Shown here: piece after piece, positions 47,429 through 56,004 of the stretch
How the letters are laid out: each line of letters starts with the position of its first letter
Position numbering within the stretch: the first letter of the stretch is position 1
NCBI GenBank assembly: GCA_023151115.1
Contig: JAKLJP010000020.1
Location: 62,001-126,000 of the forward strand
Source of the DNA: Anaerolineae bacterium
GTDB lineage: Bacteria > Chloroflexota > Anaerolineae > 4572-78 > J111
Length of the DNA: 64,000 nt
Direction: 5' to 3'
Notes under the pieces: model-generated
Seen by the model: only the letters and a program-made list of their open reading frames with translations
Databases searched by the model: none
Told to the model about the DNA's origin: nothing
Program-made: the position numbers and the translations under genes

Positions 47429-47498
47429 CCCATTAAGTGAACCCAGTGCCATCCCCCAATCCCGGCCCCATAGTTTTCTCAAGGGGGAACCAATTTAC

Positions 47499-49256
47499 AT
47501 GGGGGATAAATTAAACACATACCGCCGGGCCGCCGAGTTGGGCCGGGAAAATCGCCTGTGGCCTTTGTACGGCGCAGGCTTTGACAATCTGGGCCAGGAT
47601 GGCCAGCCCATTACGGTAGACATCCCGACCTACGGCCCGGATGAACTCCTGGTGCGGCACGACGCCTGCGGGATTTGCTTTTCTGACATTAAAGTGATCA
47701 ACGCCGGCGAGGAGCATCCCCGCATCTTCCGCGATATGAAGAAAGAGCCGGTGGTCCTGGGCCACGAAGTCACCTTAACCGTCGTCGGGGTCGGCGAGAA
47801 TTTGCGCGACCAGTATAAGATCGGGCAGCGGTTCATCGTTCAGGCGGAAATTTACGTCAACGGGGTGAACTTGGCTTACGGCTACATGCTCCAGGGCGGC
47901 ATGTCGCAGTACAGCGTGATTGATGACCGGGTGCTCAAGGGCGACGACGGCAATTATCTGCTGCCCGTCCAGCCGGAAACAGGCTACGCCGAGAGCGCCC
48001 TGGCCGAACCGTGGGCCTGTGTCATTGCCACCTATAACCAAACCTATCGCACCGGGCTGAAACCGGGCGGTTTCACCTGGTTAATCGGCACGCCTGACAG
48101 CAGAGATGATTATTTTTTTAGCGCCGGGATGGACGATCAAAACCATCCGGCCCGATTGGGTCTGACCGATGTGCCGGAAGCCTTCGCCGCCCGGCTGCGG
48201 GAACAGGCCGCCCGCTGGCAAATCGAGGTGGTTGAGATTCGGTTGGACCGGCTGAAACTGGAAGATGATCGGCTGCGGCACGAGCCGGGCGGTCTATTCC
48301 TTGACCCGTTACCGCCGGCGTTTGACGACATCATTGTGTTGGGTTCCGACCCGAATTTAATCGAAGCGGTAGCGCCCCACCTGGCCCACTTTGGTATTAT
48401 CGCTATCGTCACCGATACTCCCCTGCCTCGACCCGTGCAGGTAGATATTGGTCAGGTTCATTACCACCGTTCCCTTTACATCGGCGGCGCTGGCCCTGAT
48501 ATTGCCGGGGTGTACAGCCGCCAGCCGGTGCGCTCCGAGTTGAAGGCGGGGGGCAAAACCTGGCTGGTCGGCGCGGGTGGGCCGATGGGCCACATGCACG
48601 TTCAGCGGACGCTGCAAATGGACAATCCCCCGGCCACCTTGCTCTGCACGGCCTTGACCTGGCACCGGCTGGGCACGATTGAGAGTGAATTTGGGGCCAG
48701 GGCCGTCGCCAAAAACATAGATTTTATTTGCCTCAGCGCCGACGCCGAAGATTACCAGGAGCGGCTGGCCGAGGTAGCCGGCGAGGGCTTTGACGATATT
48801 ATTGTGCTGGCTCCTTCGGTGGCCGCCGTGGCCGATGCATCTAATTATCTGGCTCAGGGTGGGATGATGAATGTTTTTGCCGGGTTGAAACGGGGCACGA
48901 TGGTCACACTGGACCTGAACCTGGTCTGCCAGCGCGGGATTCGGATTATCGGCCATTCCGGCTCAACCATTGCCGATTTGCGGCTGATGCTGGATCAGGT
49001 GGAAAGCGGACGGCTGTCGCCCAATCACACGGTGGCGGCGGTTGGCTCGCTCGAAGCGGCCCGCGCCGGGTATTATGCGGTGCGTGATGCGACGTTCCCC
49101 GGTAAAATTGTTATCTTTCCGCACATCAAAGAGTTTCCACTGACACCGCTGGCTGAGTTGAAAGACAAGCTGCCCACCGTCTATGCTAAATTGAAAGATG
49201 GCCGGGAGTGGACGCTTGAAGCCGAACAGGAGTTTTTGGAGCTGATGCTGCCATGA
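47499..49256 (+). CDS. Long zinc-type dehydrogenase, SorE-like, with doubled Rossmann region (copy 2)
   Basis: A 585-residue paralogue of the protein at 44610, with the same plan: DACGICFSDIKVINAGEEHP, VLGHEV, two nucleotide-fold regions (after LKPGGFTWLIGT and ELKAGGKTWLVGAGGPMG) and the C-terminal IIVLAPSVAAVADASNYL. It has about 12 extra residues between the two folds (near LKLEDDRLRHEPGG). The start at 47499 has AAGGGGGA upstream. The pair flanks the SDR gene, so a tandem duplication followed by divergence is likely; they may form a hetero-oligomer or act on two isomers. Confidence 0.75.
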   Translation: MGDKLNTYRRAAELGRENRLWPLYGAGFDNLGQDGQPITVDIPTYGPDELLVRHDACGICFSDIKVINAGEEHPRIFRDMKKEPVVLGHEVTLTVVGVGENLRDQYKIGQRFIVQAEIYVNGVNLAYGYMLQGGMSQYSVIDDRVLKGDDGNYLLPVQPETGYAESALAEPWACVIATYNQTYRTGLKPGGFTWLIGTPDSRDDYFFSAGMDDQNHPARLGLTDVPEAFAARLREQAARWQIEVVEIRLDRLKLEDDRLRHEPGGLFLDPLPPAFDDIIVLGSDPNLIEAVAPHLAHFGIIAIVTDTPLPRPVQVDIGQVHYHRSLYIGGAGPDIAGVYSRQPVRSELKAGGKTWLVGAGGPMGHMHVQRTLQMDNPPATLLCTALTWHRLGTIESEFGARAVAKNIDFICLSADAEDYQERLAEVAGEGFDDIIVLAPSVAAVADASNYLAQGGMMNVFAGLKRGTMVTLDLNLVCQRGIRIIGHSGSTIADLRLMLDQVESGRLSPNHTVAAVGSLEAARAGYYAVRDATFPGKIVIFPHIKEFPLTPLAELKDKLPTVYAKLKDGREWTLEAEQEFLELMLP

Positions 49257-49299
49257 ATTTCCAGCCCTCTTGTTCCTAACCTGGACAAGCCAGAGTCAA

Positions 49300-49390
49300 A
49301 AGATTTCTCTCGCAAAGGCGCAAAGACGCAAAGGTTTTTAATAATTTTTTCTTGGCGTTCTTGGCGACTTTGCGTGAGATTTTCTTGCTC
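49300..49390. repeat. Word-like hairpin, family 'gcaaaggcgcaaagacgcaa'
   Basis: ctcgcaaaggcgcaaagacg is answered by ggcgactttgcgtgag; it sits between the second dehydrogenase and the aldolase gene. Confidence 0.8.
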
Positions 49391-49459
49391 AATGGGCAAG
49401 AATTCTATTTCTAAGGCGCTAATTCGGATTGGATGGAAGGGGGCCGAAAGGGAAGACCG

Positions 49460-50740
49460 ATGAGATTTTCATTAATGCCTCCGCGTGATCAAATTGTTAC
49501 CTTGATGGAACGGATATATGGCAACGGGATGACCACCACCTCTGGCGGCAATCTCTCCATTTTGGATGACAATGGTGATCTTTGGATTACCCCGGCCGGG
49601 ATTGATAAGGGCCGGTTAACGCCCGAAGATATTGTTTGTGTTAAACCTGATCACCAGGCTGAAGGCAAACATGCCCCTTCTTCGGAGTACCCTTTTCATC
49701 GCACCATTTATGAACGCCGGCCTGACATTCGCGCTATTGCCCATGCTCACCCTCCGGCGCTGGTTTCTTTTAGTATTGTGGGCGAGATACCCAATCCGCG
49801 GATTATTCCGCAAGCTTATCATGTTTGCGGGGCAGTCGGCTTTGCCCCCTACGCCACGCCCGGCACCTGGGAGTTAGGGGAAAACATTGCCGCTACCTTT
49901 GCCCAGGGCTTTAACGTCATTTTGCTGGAAAATCATGGCGTAGTCACCGGCGGAGCCGATTTGCTGGAAGCATTCCAGCGGCTGGAAACGCTCGATTTTT
50001 GTGCCCGTACTCTTATTCAAGCCAGTGGATTGGGGCCGGTCCAGTCTCTCACCGATACCCAAATCGAACTGTTTTATGGGCGTGACAACCGCTGGCCTGA
50101 GTTTACCCCGGAATCGGCCAGCAGCCAGGAACGGGAACTACGCAAGCAGATGGTGCAAATTGTCCATCGGGCTTATGAGCATCGCTTGATGACCAGCACC
50201 GAGGGCACTTTATCGGCCAGAGTTGATGCGCAATCCTTTTTGATCACCCCCTACGGGGTTGACCGGAAATATTTAGGGGTTGAAGATGTCGTGCTGGTCA
50301 AAGAAGGCCGGCGAGAACAGCATAAACTGCCCAGCCGGTCGGTCTTATTGCATCAAATCATTTATCGAGACCACCCCGAAGTGGGTTGTATTATCTCGGC
50401 TCAATCGCCGAATGTTTTGGCCTACAGTGTGGCGGCCCGACAATTTGATACCCGGACCATCCCCGAAAGCTATATTCTCTTGAGAAACATCCCCATCATC
50501 CCTTACGAGCAGCTTTATACAACGCCTGAATCTGTTTCAGCGGTGCTGTCTAAGGAGACCCCGGTTATCTTGGTGCAAAATGATGTGGTGTTGACGACAG
50601 GAGCCAACGTGTTACAGGCTTTTGACCGGCTTGAAGTGGCTGATTTTAGCGCCAAAGCTTTGGTCAATTCATTACGAATAGGGGAACTAAAGCCGATCAG
50701 CGAAGAAGCGGTTAAAGATTTGGAGACTAAGTTTCTGTAG
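49460..50740 (+). CDS. Tandem class II aldolase with a degenerate second domain
   Basis: A 426-residue protein made of two class II aldolase/adducin domains. Domain 1 keeps the active residues: Glu76 in SSEYPFH, His95 and His97 in AHAHPP, His159 in ENHGVV. In domain 2 the same positions are Ser294, Ser313, Gln315 and Asp375, so it cannot bind the metal. The first domain should cleave or epimerise a sugar phosphate; the second is probably structural or regulatory. The start at 49460 is preferred (GGGAAG upstream); 49433 is possible. Last gene of the sorbose-like group. Confidence 0.82.
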   Translation: MRFSLMPPRDQIVTLMERIYGNGMTTTSGGNLSILDDNGDLWITPAGIDKGRLTPEDIVCVKPDHQAEGKHAPSSEYPFHRTIYERRPDIRAIAHAHPPALVSFSIVGEIPNPRIIPQAYHVCGAVGFAPYATPGTWELGENIAATFAQGFNVILLENHGVVTGGADLLEAFQRLETLDFCARTLIQASGLGPVQSLTDTQIELFYGRDNRWPEFTPESASSQERELRKQMVQIVHRAYEHRLMTSTEGTLSARVDAQSFLITPYGVDRKYLGVEDVVLVKEGRREQHKLPSRSVLLHQIIYRDHPEVGCIISAQSPNVLAYSVAARQFDTRTIPESYILLRNIPIIPYEQLYTTPESVSAVLSKETPVILVQNDVVLTTGANVLQAFDRLEVADFSAKALVNSLRIGELKPISEEAVKDLETKFL

Positions 50741-50792
50741 TGACAAGGTTAAAAGTTTTAAGGTTGGTAGCTCAAAAATAATAGATTCGTTC

Positions 50793-50850
50793 TTGACAAG
50801 CGGGGTTTTTTGTGTTACTCTCTGGAAAGCAACCGCTTACGTAAGCGGTT
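50793..50850 (+). promoter_or_regulatory. Promoter with 20-bp palindromic LacI operator
   Basis: TTGACA (50793-50798), 17 bp, TACTCT (50816-50821), then the perfect palindrome aaccgcttacgtaagcggtt (50831-50850) over the start region. A second half copy (ttacgtaa) follows at once. It should be the operator of the LacI protein encoded next. Confidence 0.8.
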
Positions 50851-50893
50851 ACGTAAAGTGTTAATTACTGTGCTACGAGGATGTAGTTTCTAA

Positions 50894-52003
50894 ATGGCTA
50901 GAGTAAATATTAGAGACGTAGCTGATCGAGCGGGAGTTTCTACCGCTACCGTCTCGCATGTAATTAACCAGACCCGCTTTGTGAGCGAAGAAACTCGCCG
51001 CAGGGTCTTAGAGGCTGTTGAACTCCTCAATTATCACCCCAGCACTATCGCCCGTGGCCTGGCCACCAAATCTACCCAAACTATTGGTCTCATCATTTCT
51101 GATATCACCAACCCTTTTTTTACGGCTGTGGCCCGAGGGGTTGAAGATGAATTTAATCAACACGGCTACCACACCATCTTCTGCAACACCGATGAAGACC
51201 CCGCCCGTGAAGATGAATATCTCCGCCTGCTGTTTGCCCACCAAATTGATGGTTTAATTATTGCGCCAACTGGCGTCCACTCCGAGCGTCTCATCCGCAT
51301 GGCCGAGGCCGAAGTACCCATTGTCTTGCTGGACCGCAGCGCGCCTGGCATCACTGCCCCCCTGGTTGGAGTTGATAACGAAAATGGGGCCTATCAGGCC
51401 ACCCGCTACTTAATCGAGTTGGGCCATCGCCGGATTGGGATTTTGACCGGCCTGGAAACCATTTCTACCCTGGCCATGCGCGTTAATGGCTATAAACATG
51501 CGTTGCAAGAAGCCGGCCTGCCTATTGACGAGTCCCTGATTGTTCGGGCCGACCCCCGCTTTCACAAAAACCAGCTCTATCTGGCGGAATTGTCCCTGTT
51601 AGACTCTATTACCAACCTCCAAATGACGCCGAGCGCCTTTCTGGCCCTGCAAAAACTGTTAGATCTGCCCGACCGCCCTACAGCCCTTTTTGTAACCAAC
51701 AACCAAATGACATTGGGTACTTTGCAGGCCATGCGCCAAAGAAAGTTGCGCTGTCCAGAGGACATCTCGCTGGTTAGTTTTGACGATCACGATTGGGCGC
51801 CGCTTTTTATGCCGCCCCTAACGGTAGTTCGCCAGCCTACTTATGAACTGGGCCAATGGGCCGCCAAACTGTTGCTGAAGCTTATCAGCCATCAGCCCTT
51901 TGAAACGCCGGCTCCGTTACCCGTGCAATTGGTGATTAGAGAATCGTGTCGACAATTGTTAAACGTAAATCATGATTCTTTAAACCTGGCCCTTGAAATG
52001 TAG
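50894..52003 (+). CDS. LacI-family transcriptional regulator
   Basis: A 369-residue repressor. NIRDVADRAGVSTATVSHVI (5-24) is the helix-turn-helix, followed by the hinge TIARGLA and the effector domain (TIGLIISDITNPFFTAVARG). It is about 30 residues longer than the LacI protein at 6005: an extra stretch rich in Leu (LYLAELSLLDSITNLQ) is inserted near residue 235, and the C-terminus is longer. It precedes transporter C and probably controls it. Confidence 0.93.
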   Translation: MARVNIRDVADRAGVSTATVSHVINQTRFVSEETRRRVLEAVELLNYHPSTIARGLATKSTQTIGLIISDITNPFFTAVARGVEDEFNQHGYHTIFCNTDEDPAREDEYLRLLFAHQIDGLIIAPTGVHSERLIRMAEAEVPIVLLDRSAPGITAPLVGVDNENGAYQATRYLIELGHRRIGILTGLETISTLAMRVNGYKHALQEAGLPIDESLIVRADPRFHKNQLYLAELSLLDSITNLQMTPSAFLALQKLLDLPDRPTALFVTNNQMTLGTLQAMRQRKLRCPEDISLVSFDDHDWAPLFMPPLTVVRQPTYELGQWAAKLLLKLISHQPFETPAPLPVQLVIRESCRQLLNVNHDSLNLALEM

Positions 52004-52050
52004 TCTTATTGAAAAGAAATAGGTTGCTTTGACAATTTAGGGGATAATCT

Positions 52051-53586
52051 ATGGCTGAAACTTTAGTTTTAATGGAAGGGATAGACAAGAGCTTTCCGGG
52101 TGTCCACGCGCTTAACCAGTGCCGGTTTGAACTTTGGGCCGGTGAGGTGCATGCCCTGGTGGGTGAAAACGGGGCCGGCAAATCTACCATGATGAAAATA
52201 CTCTCCGGTATCTATAAAAAAGATGCCGGGCGTATTCTCTATAAAGGCCGAGAAGTTGAGATTCCCAATCCCAGAGCAGCCCAGCTTTTGGGTATCAGTA
52301 TGATTCATCAAGAACTCAACCTGATGCCCCATCTCACCGTGGCCCAAAACATCTTTATTGGCCGTGAGCCGCGCCAGATGGGTATCTTTTTGGAAGAAAA
52401 AGATATCAATCAAAAAACCCAAGAATTGTTAGATATGATGCATCTCAAGTTGGACCCGCGCACCAAAGTAGCCGATTTAACGGTGGCCAAACAGCAGATG
52501 GTTGAGATTGCCAAAGCTTTATCCTTCAATTCCGAAGTGCTGATTATGGATGAGCCAACCGCCGCTCTGACCGAGGCGGAAATAGCCGAACTTTTCCGTA
52601 TTATTCGCCAACTTCGGGATAAGGGCGTCGGCATTATTCATATCTCGCACCGCCTGGAAGAGCTAAAGCAAATCTCCGACCGGATTACGGTGATGCGTGA
52701 CGGGCGCTACATTGATACTGTTTTCACCCCGGAAACGACGATAGACAAGATTATCAGCATGATGGTCGGCCGTACCATTTATGAATCCGCCCCTGAAGTT
52801 CCCGAAGATGCCAATCAAGAAACTGTGCTGGAGGTTAGGAATCTCAACCGGGGCCGCGCCCTTAAAGATATTAACTTCAAGCTCAAACGCGGCGAAATTC
52901 TGGGCTTTGCCGGGCTGATGGGGGCCGGGCGCACCGAGGTAGCGCGGGCTATTTTTGGGGCTGACCCCATTGACTCCGGGGAAATTTATATTCAGGGCAA
53001 AAAAGTTCAAATCAAAAGCCCACTCGATGCGGTTAAGTATGGGGTTGGCTACTTATCCGAGGACCGCAAACGCTACGGCCTGGCCCTGGGCATGGATGTA
53101 GAAACGAATGTTGTCCTGGCTTCCTTTAAAAAATTCTTAAGATCATTTGGGTGGGTCCAAGAGTCCAAAACTCGCTCCACAGCAGAGCATTTTGTCAAGG
53201 CGCTTGCTATTAAAACACCCAGTTTGCAGCAGCAGGTTAAGAATCTTTCGGGCGGCAACCAGCAGAAGGTGGTTATCGGCAAGTGGCTCACCGCCGATAC
53301 CGACATCCTCATCTTTGATGAACCGACACGCGGCATTGATGTGGGGGCCAAGAGCGAGATTTATCACTTACTCAACGATTTGGCCCGTCAGGGTAAATCA
53401 ATTATTATGATTTCCTCGGAACTACCCGAAATTCTGCGCATGAGCCATCGCATCGTGGTGATGTGTGAAGGCCGCATTACCGGCGAACTGGATAGCGCCG
53501 AGGCTACTCAAGAAAAGATCATGACTTATGCCACCCAACGGGGAGGCATTGTCAGCGTTAATGGTCCTGCCTCAACTCTTAATTAA
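52051..53586 (+). CDS. Sugar ABC transporter C, ATP-binding protein (CUT2)
   Basis: A 511-residue double ATPase. Domain 1: [39 protein letters not shown]. Domain 2: [44 protein letters not shown]. Of the three ATPases here it is the most typical of RbsA/AlsA proteins. It follows its LacI regulator by 48 bases and is followed by the permease after 17. Confidence 0.95.
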   Translation: MAETLVLMEGIDKSFPGVHALNQCRFELWAGEVHALVGENGAGKSTMMKILSGIYKKDAGRILYKGREVEIPNPRAAQLLGISMIHQELNLMPHLTVAQNIFIGREPRQMGIFLEEKDINQKTQELLDMMHLKLDPRTKVADLTVAKQQMVEIAKALSFNSEVLIMDEPTAALTEAEIAELFRIIRQLRDKGVGIIHISHRLEELKQISDRITVMRDGRYIDTVFTPETTIDKIISMMVGRTIYESAPEVPEDANQETVLEVRNLNRGRALKDINFKLKRGEILGFAGLMGAGRTEVARAIFGADPIDSGEIYIQGKKVQIKSPLDAVKYGVGYLSEDRKRYGLALGMDVETNVVLASFKKFLRSFGWVQESKTRSTAEHFVKALAIKTPSLQQQVKNLSGGNQQKVVIGKWLTADTDILIFDEPTRGIDVGAKSEIYHLLNDLARQGKSIIMISSELPEILRMSHRIVVMCEGRITGELDSAEATQEKIMTYATQRGGIVSVNGPASTLN

Positions 53587-53602
53587 AGGGAGTGCTTAAA
53601 CT

Positions 53603-54595
53603 ATGGAAATTGGAGTCGCCCAAAAAAGATCACTGGTTCGTTCAGATGCCATGCAGAAATTGCTGGCTTTCGGCGCCTTGATTGTTTTGTTTGTTGTCTT
53701 CTCAGTGGCTTCACCCAACTTCTTTCAATTTAGCAACATTGTAGGTATCTTACTGGCTACCGCGGTGAATGGGGTGCTGGCCTTGGGCGTCACCTTTATC
53801 ATTGTCACTGGCGGGATTGATCTGTCGGTCGGCACGGTCATGACCCTGTCGGCGGTAATGGCCGGTGTATTCATCACCTTCTGGGGGCTGCCGGTGCCTT
53901 TGGGCGTCCTGGCCGGACTAATCACAGGTGGATTATGTGGATTAGCCAACGGGCTAATTATCACCCGTATGAAAATTCCGCCCTTTATTGCAACGCTGGG
54001 CATGATGATGATTGCCCGCGGGCTGGCCCTAGTCATTTCCGGCCTGACGCCGATTTATTTCAATGATGCTCCCTCTTTTACCAATATTGCCATGGGGTCT
54101 GTTTTGGGCGCTGTGATTCCGGGTTTTGAAATTCCCAATGCCGTATTGATTTTATTCCTGGCCGCAATCATCGCCGGTCTGATCCTGTCAAAGACGATTT
54201 TGGGCCGGTATACCTTTGCCCTGGGCAGCAACGAAGAAGCCACCCGCCTCTCCGGGGTTAATGTGGCTGCCTGGAAGACGGCGGTATATACCCTGGGCGG
54301 CCTGTTCAGCGGCCTGGCCGGTGTTTTGATTGCCGCCCGTCTTAACTCAGCCCAGCCCTCTTTGGGGGCAGGGTATGAGCTTGATGCTATCGCTGCTGTT
54401 GTGATTGGCGGCACCTCGCTAAGCGGCGGCGAAGGTACTATTCTGGGCACGATTATTGGCGCATTTATTATTAGCACCCTGACCAATGGCCTGCGGATTC
54501 TCTCGGTGCCGCAGGAGTGGCAGATCGTCATTACCGGCGTTATTGTCATCACCGCCGTGTACCTGGATATCCTCCGCCGCCGCCAAAGAGCATAG
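53603..54595 (+). CDS. Sugar ABC transporter C, permease
   Basis: A 330-residue RbsC-like permease: GVTFIIVTGGIDLSVGTVMT, FALGSNEEATRLSGVNV and AIAAVVIGGTSLSGGEG are the family hallmarks. It is the only permease of the locus, so a homodimer is expected. GGGAG precedes the start. Confidence 0.95.
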   Translation: MEIGVAQKRSLVRSDAMQKLLAFGALIVLFVVFSVASPNFFQFSNIVGILLATAVNGVLALGVTFIIVTGGIDLSVGTVMTLSAVMAGVFITFWGLPVPLGVLAGLITGGLCGLANGLIITRMKIPPFIATLGMMMIARGLALVISGLTPIYFNDAPSFTNIAMGSVLGAVIPGFEIPNAVLILFLAAIIAGLILSKTILGRYTFALGSNEEATRLSGVNVAAWKTAVYTLGGLFSGLAGVLIAARLNSAQPSLGAGYELDAIAAVVIGGTSLSGGEGTILGTIIGAFIISTLTNGLRILSVPQEWQIVITGVIVITAVYLDILRRRQRA

Positions 54596-54610
54596 GACTC
54601 GTCCGTGAAT

Positions 54611-54679
54611 AACTTTGCATTTTAGAAGATTAGAGATGGGAGATTAGGAATCTCCCATCTCCAACGAAACGCCAAAGTT
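54611..54679. repeat. Nested inverted repeat, family 'ggagattgg'
   Basis: gagatgggagatt (54633-54645) and its complement (54649-54661) form the core; aactttg and caaagtt (54611-54617, 54673-54679) frame it. It separates permease and binding-protein genes. Confidence 0.8.
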
Positions 54680-54765
54680 ATTTTAAGACAACTCCATTGG
54701 GTTAATTGCTCCTCCGGGAGCTTAACAATATACTAAATTTTTTTAATAAGAAGAGGAGATTTGTT

Positions 54766-55785
54766 ATGCAAACCAAAAAGCTGTTCTTTCTTTTGGGCCT
54801 ACTGGTAGCCGTGCTGCTGGTAGCCGCCTGTGGCGCTCAACCGGCGGCTCCGGCTGCGCCCGCCGAAGAGTCGGGCGGAGAGAGTGCCGCGGCTCCGGCA
54901 GAATCAACCGGGGCCAAACCCTACATTCCGGTGATTTCCAAAGGTTTCCAGCACCAATTCTGGCTGGCAGTGAAGCAAGGCGCTGAGCAGGCAGCCAAGG
55001 ACTTCAACGTTGACATTACTTTTGAAGGCCCCGAAAACGAGTCGCAGGTTGACAAACAGATCGAAATGCTGCAAGCAGCACTCGACAAGAAGCCGGCTGC
55101 GATTTGTTTAGCCGCGCTGGACAGTACCGCCGTGGCTCCTCTGCTGGAGAAGGCCAAGGCAGCCAATATCCCGGTGGTTGGCTTTGACTCCGGCGTGGAC
55201 AGTGATATTCCCGTCACCACCGCAGCCACCGATAACATCGCCGCCGCCGGGGCCGCGGCTGACAAAATGGCTGAACTGATCGGCGGCGAGGGCGAAGTAG
55301 CCGTCATCGTCCACGACCAGACCAGCCGCACCGGCATTGACCGCCGGGATGGCTTTGTCAAACGAATTGAGGAAAAGTATCCCAATATCAAGATTGTTGA
55401 TATCCAATACGGCGGCGGCGACCATCTGAAATCCACCGACCTGGCCAAGGCCATCATCCAGGCCCACCCCAACCTCAAGGGTTTCTTTGGGGCTAACGAA
55501 GGCTCGGCCATCGGCGTGTTGAACGCGGTCAAAGAGCTGGGCAAAGAAGGCCAGATTGTCGTCATCGGTTACGACGCCGGCAAGCAGCAGAAGGACGCGG
55601 TTCGCAGCGGGGTGATGGCCGGGGCCATCAGCCAGGATCCGGTCTCGATTGGCTACAAGTGTGTTGAGTCTGCCGTCAAGGCCCTCAAGGGCGAAGAACT
55701 GCCCAAGATCATTGACACCGGCTTCAAATGGTATGACAAGACCAATATGGACAATGAGGAGTTCAAACCTCTGTTGTACGATTGA
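54766..55785 (+). CDS. Sugar ABC transporter C, substrate-binding lipoprotein
   Basis: A 339-residue lipoprotein: signal segment with lipobox VAAC (Cys22), an Ala/Pro/Glu linker to about 48, then a type I binding fold (IPVISKGFQHQFWLAVKQGA, IPVVGFDSGVD, GFFGANEGSAIGVLNAVK, VIGYDAGKQQKDAVRSG). The FQHQFW start and GFDSG resemble allose/psicose- or threitol-type binding proteins. The start at 54766 has AGAGGAGA. The locus ends at the terminator 55813-55851. Confidence 0.92.
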   Translation: MQTKKLFFLLGLLVAVLLVAACGAQPAAPAAPAEESGGESAAAPAESTGAKPYIPVISKGFQHQFWLAVKQGAEQAAKDFNVDITFEGPENESQVDKQIEMLQAALDKKPAAICLAALDSTAVAPLLEKAKAANIPVVGFDSGVDSDIPVTTAATDNIAAAGAAADKMAELIGGEGEVAVIVHDQTSRTGIDRRDGFVKRIEEKYPNIKIVDIQYGGGDHLKSTDLAKAIIQAHPNLKGFFGANEGSAIGVLNAVKELGKEGQIVVIGYDAGKQQKDAVRSGVMAGAISQDPVSIGYKCVESAVKALKGEELPKIIDTGFKWYDKTNMDNEEFKPLLYD

Positions 55786-55812
55786 TCCACTCGATTTAAC
55801 TTTTTAGCTCAA

Positions 55813-55851
55813 AAAAGGGGGCTGTCCAAAACTAAAAGGACAGCCCCTTTT
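55813..55851 (+). terminator. Terminator of transporter C operon
   Basis: aaaaggggg-ctgtcc (55813-55827) pairs with ggacagccccttt(t) (55838-55851), a strong GC stem with A and T tracts, usable in both directions. Confidence 0.9.
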
Positions 55852-55939
55852 AGGGATACCACCTTTAATTTTGGATTAAGAATCGGGCATAGTTCAGATT
55901 GACATTCGTAAAAGGTAATGATTTGCTGACAATTAGCCG

Positions 55940-55962
55940 TTACGTTTTACGTTTTACCTGAT
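55940..55962. repeat. Repeat, family 'acgttttacgttttac'
   Basis: cgttacgttttacgttttac upstream of the kinase gene; the hairpin form of the same word follows that gene at 57541-57611. Confidence 0.75.
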
Positions 55963-56004
55963 AAAAAGTGGCGATCTAAGCGAAATCCAAAACCCGGAGC
56001 GTTT

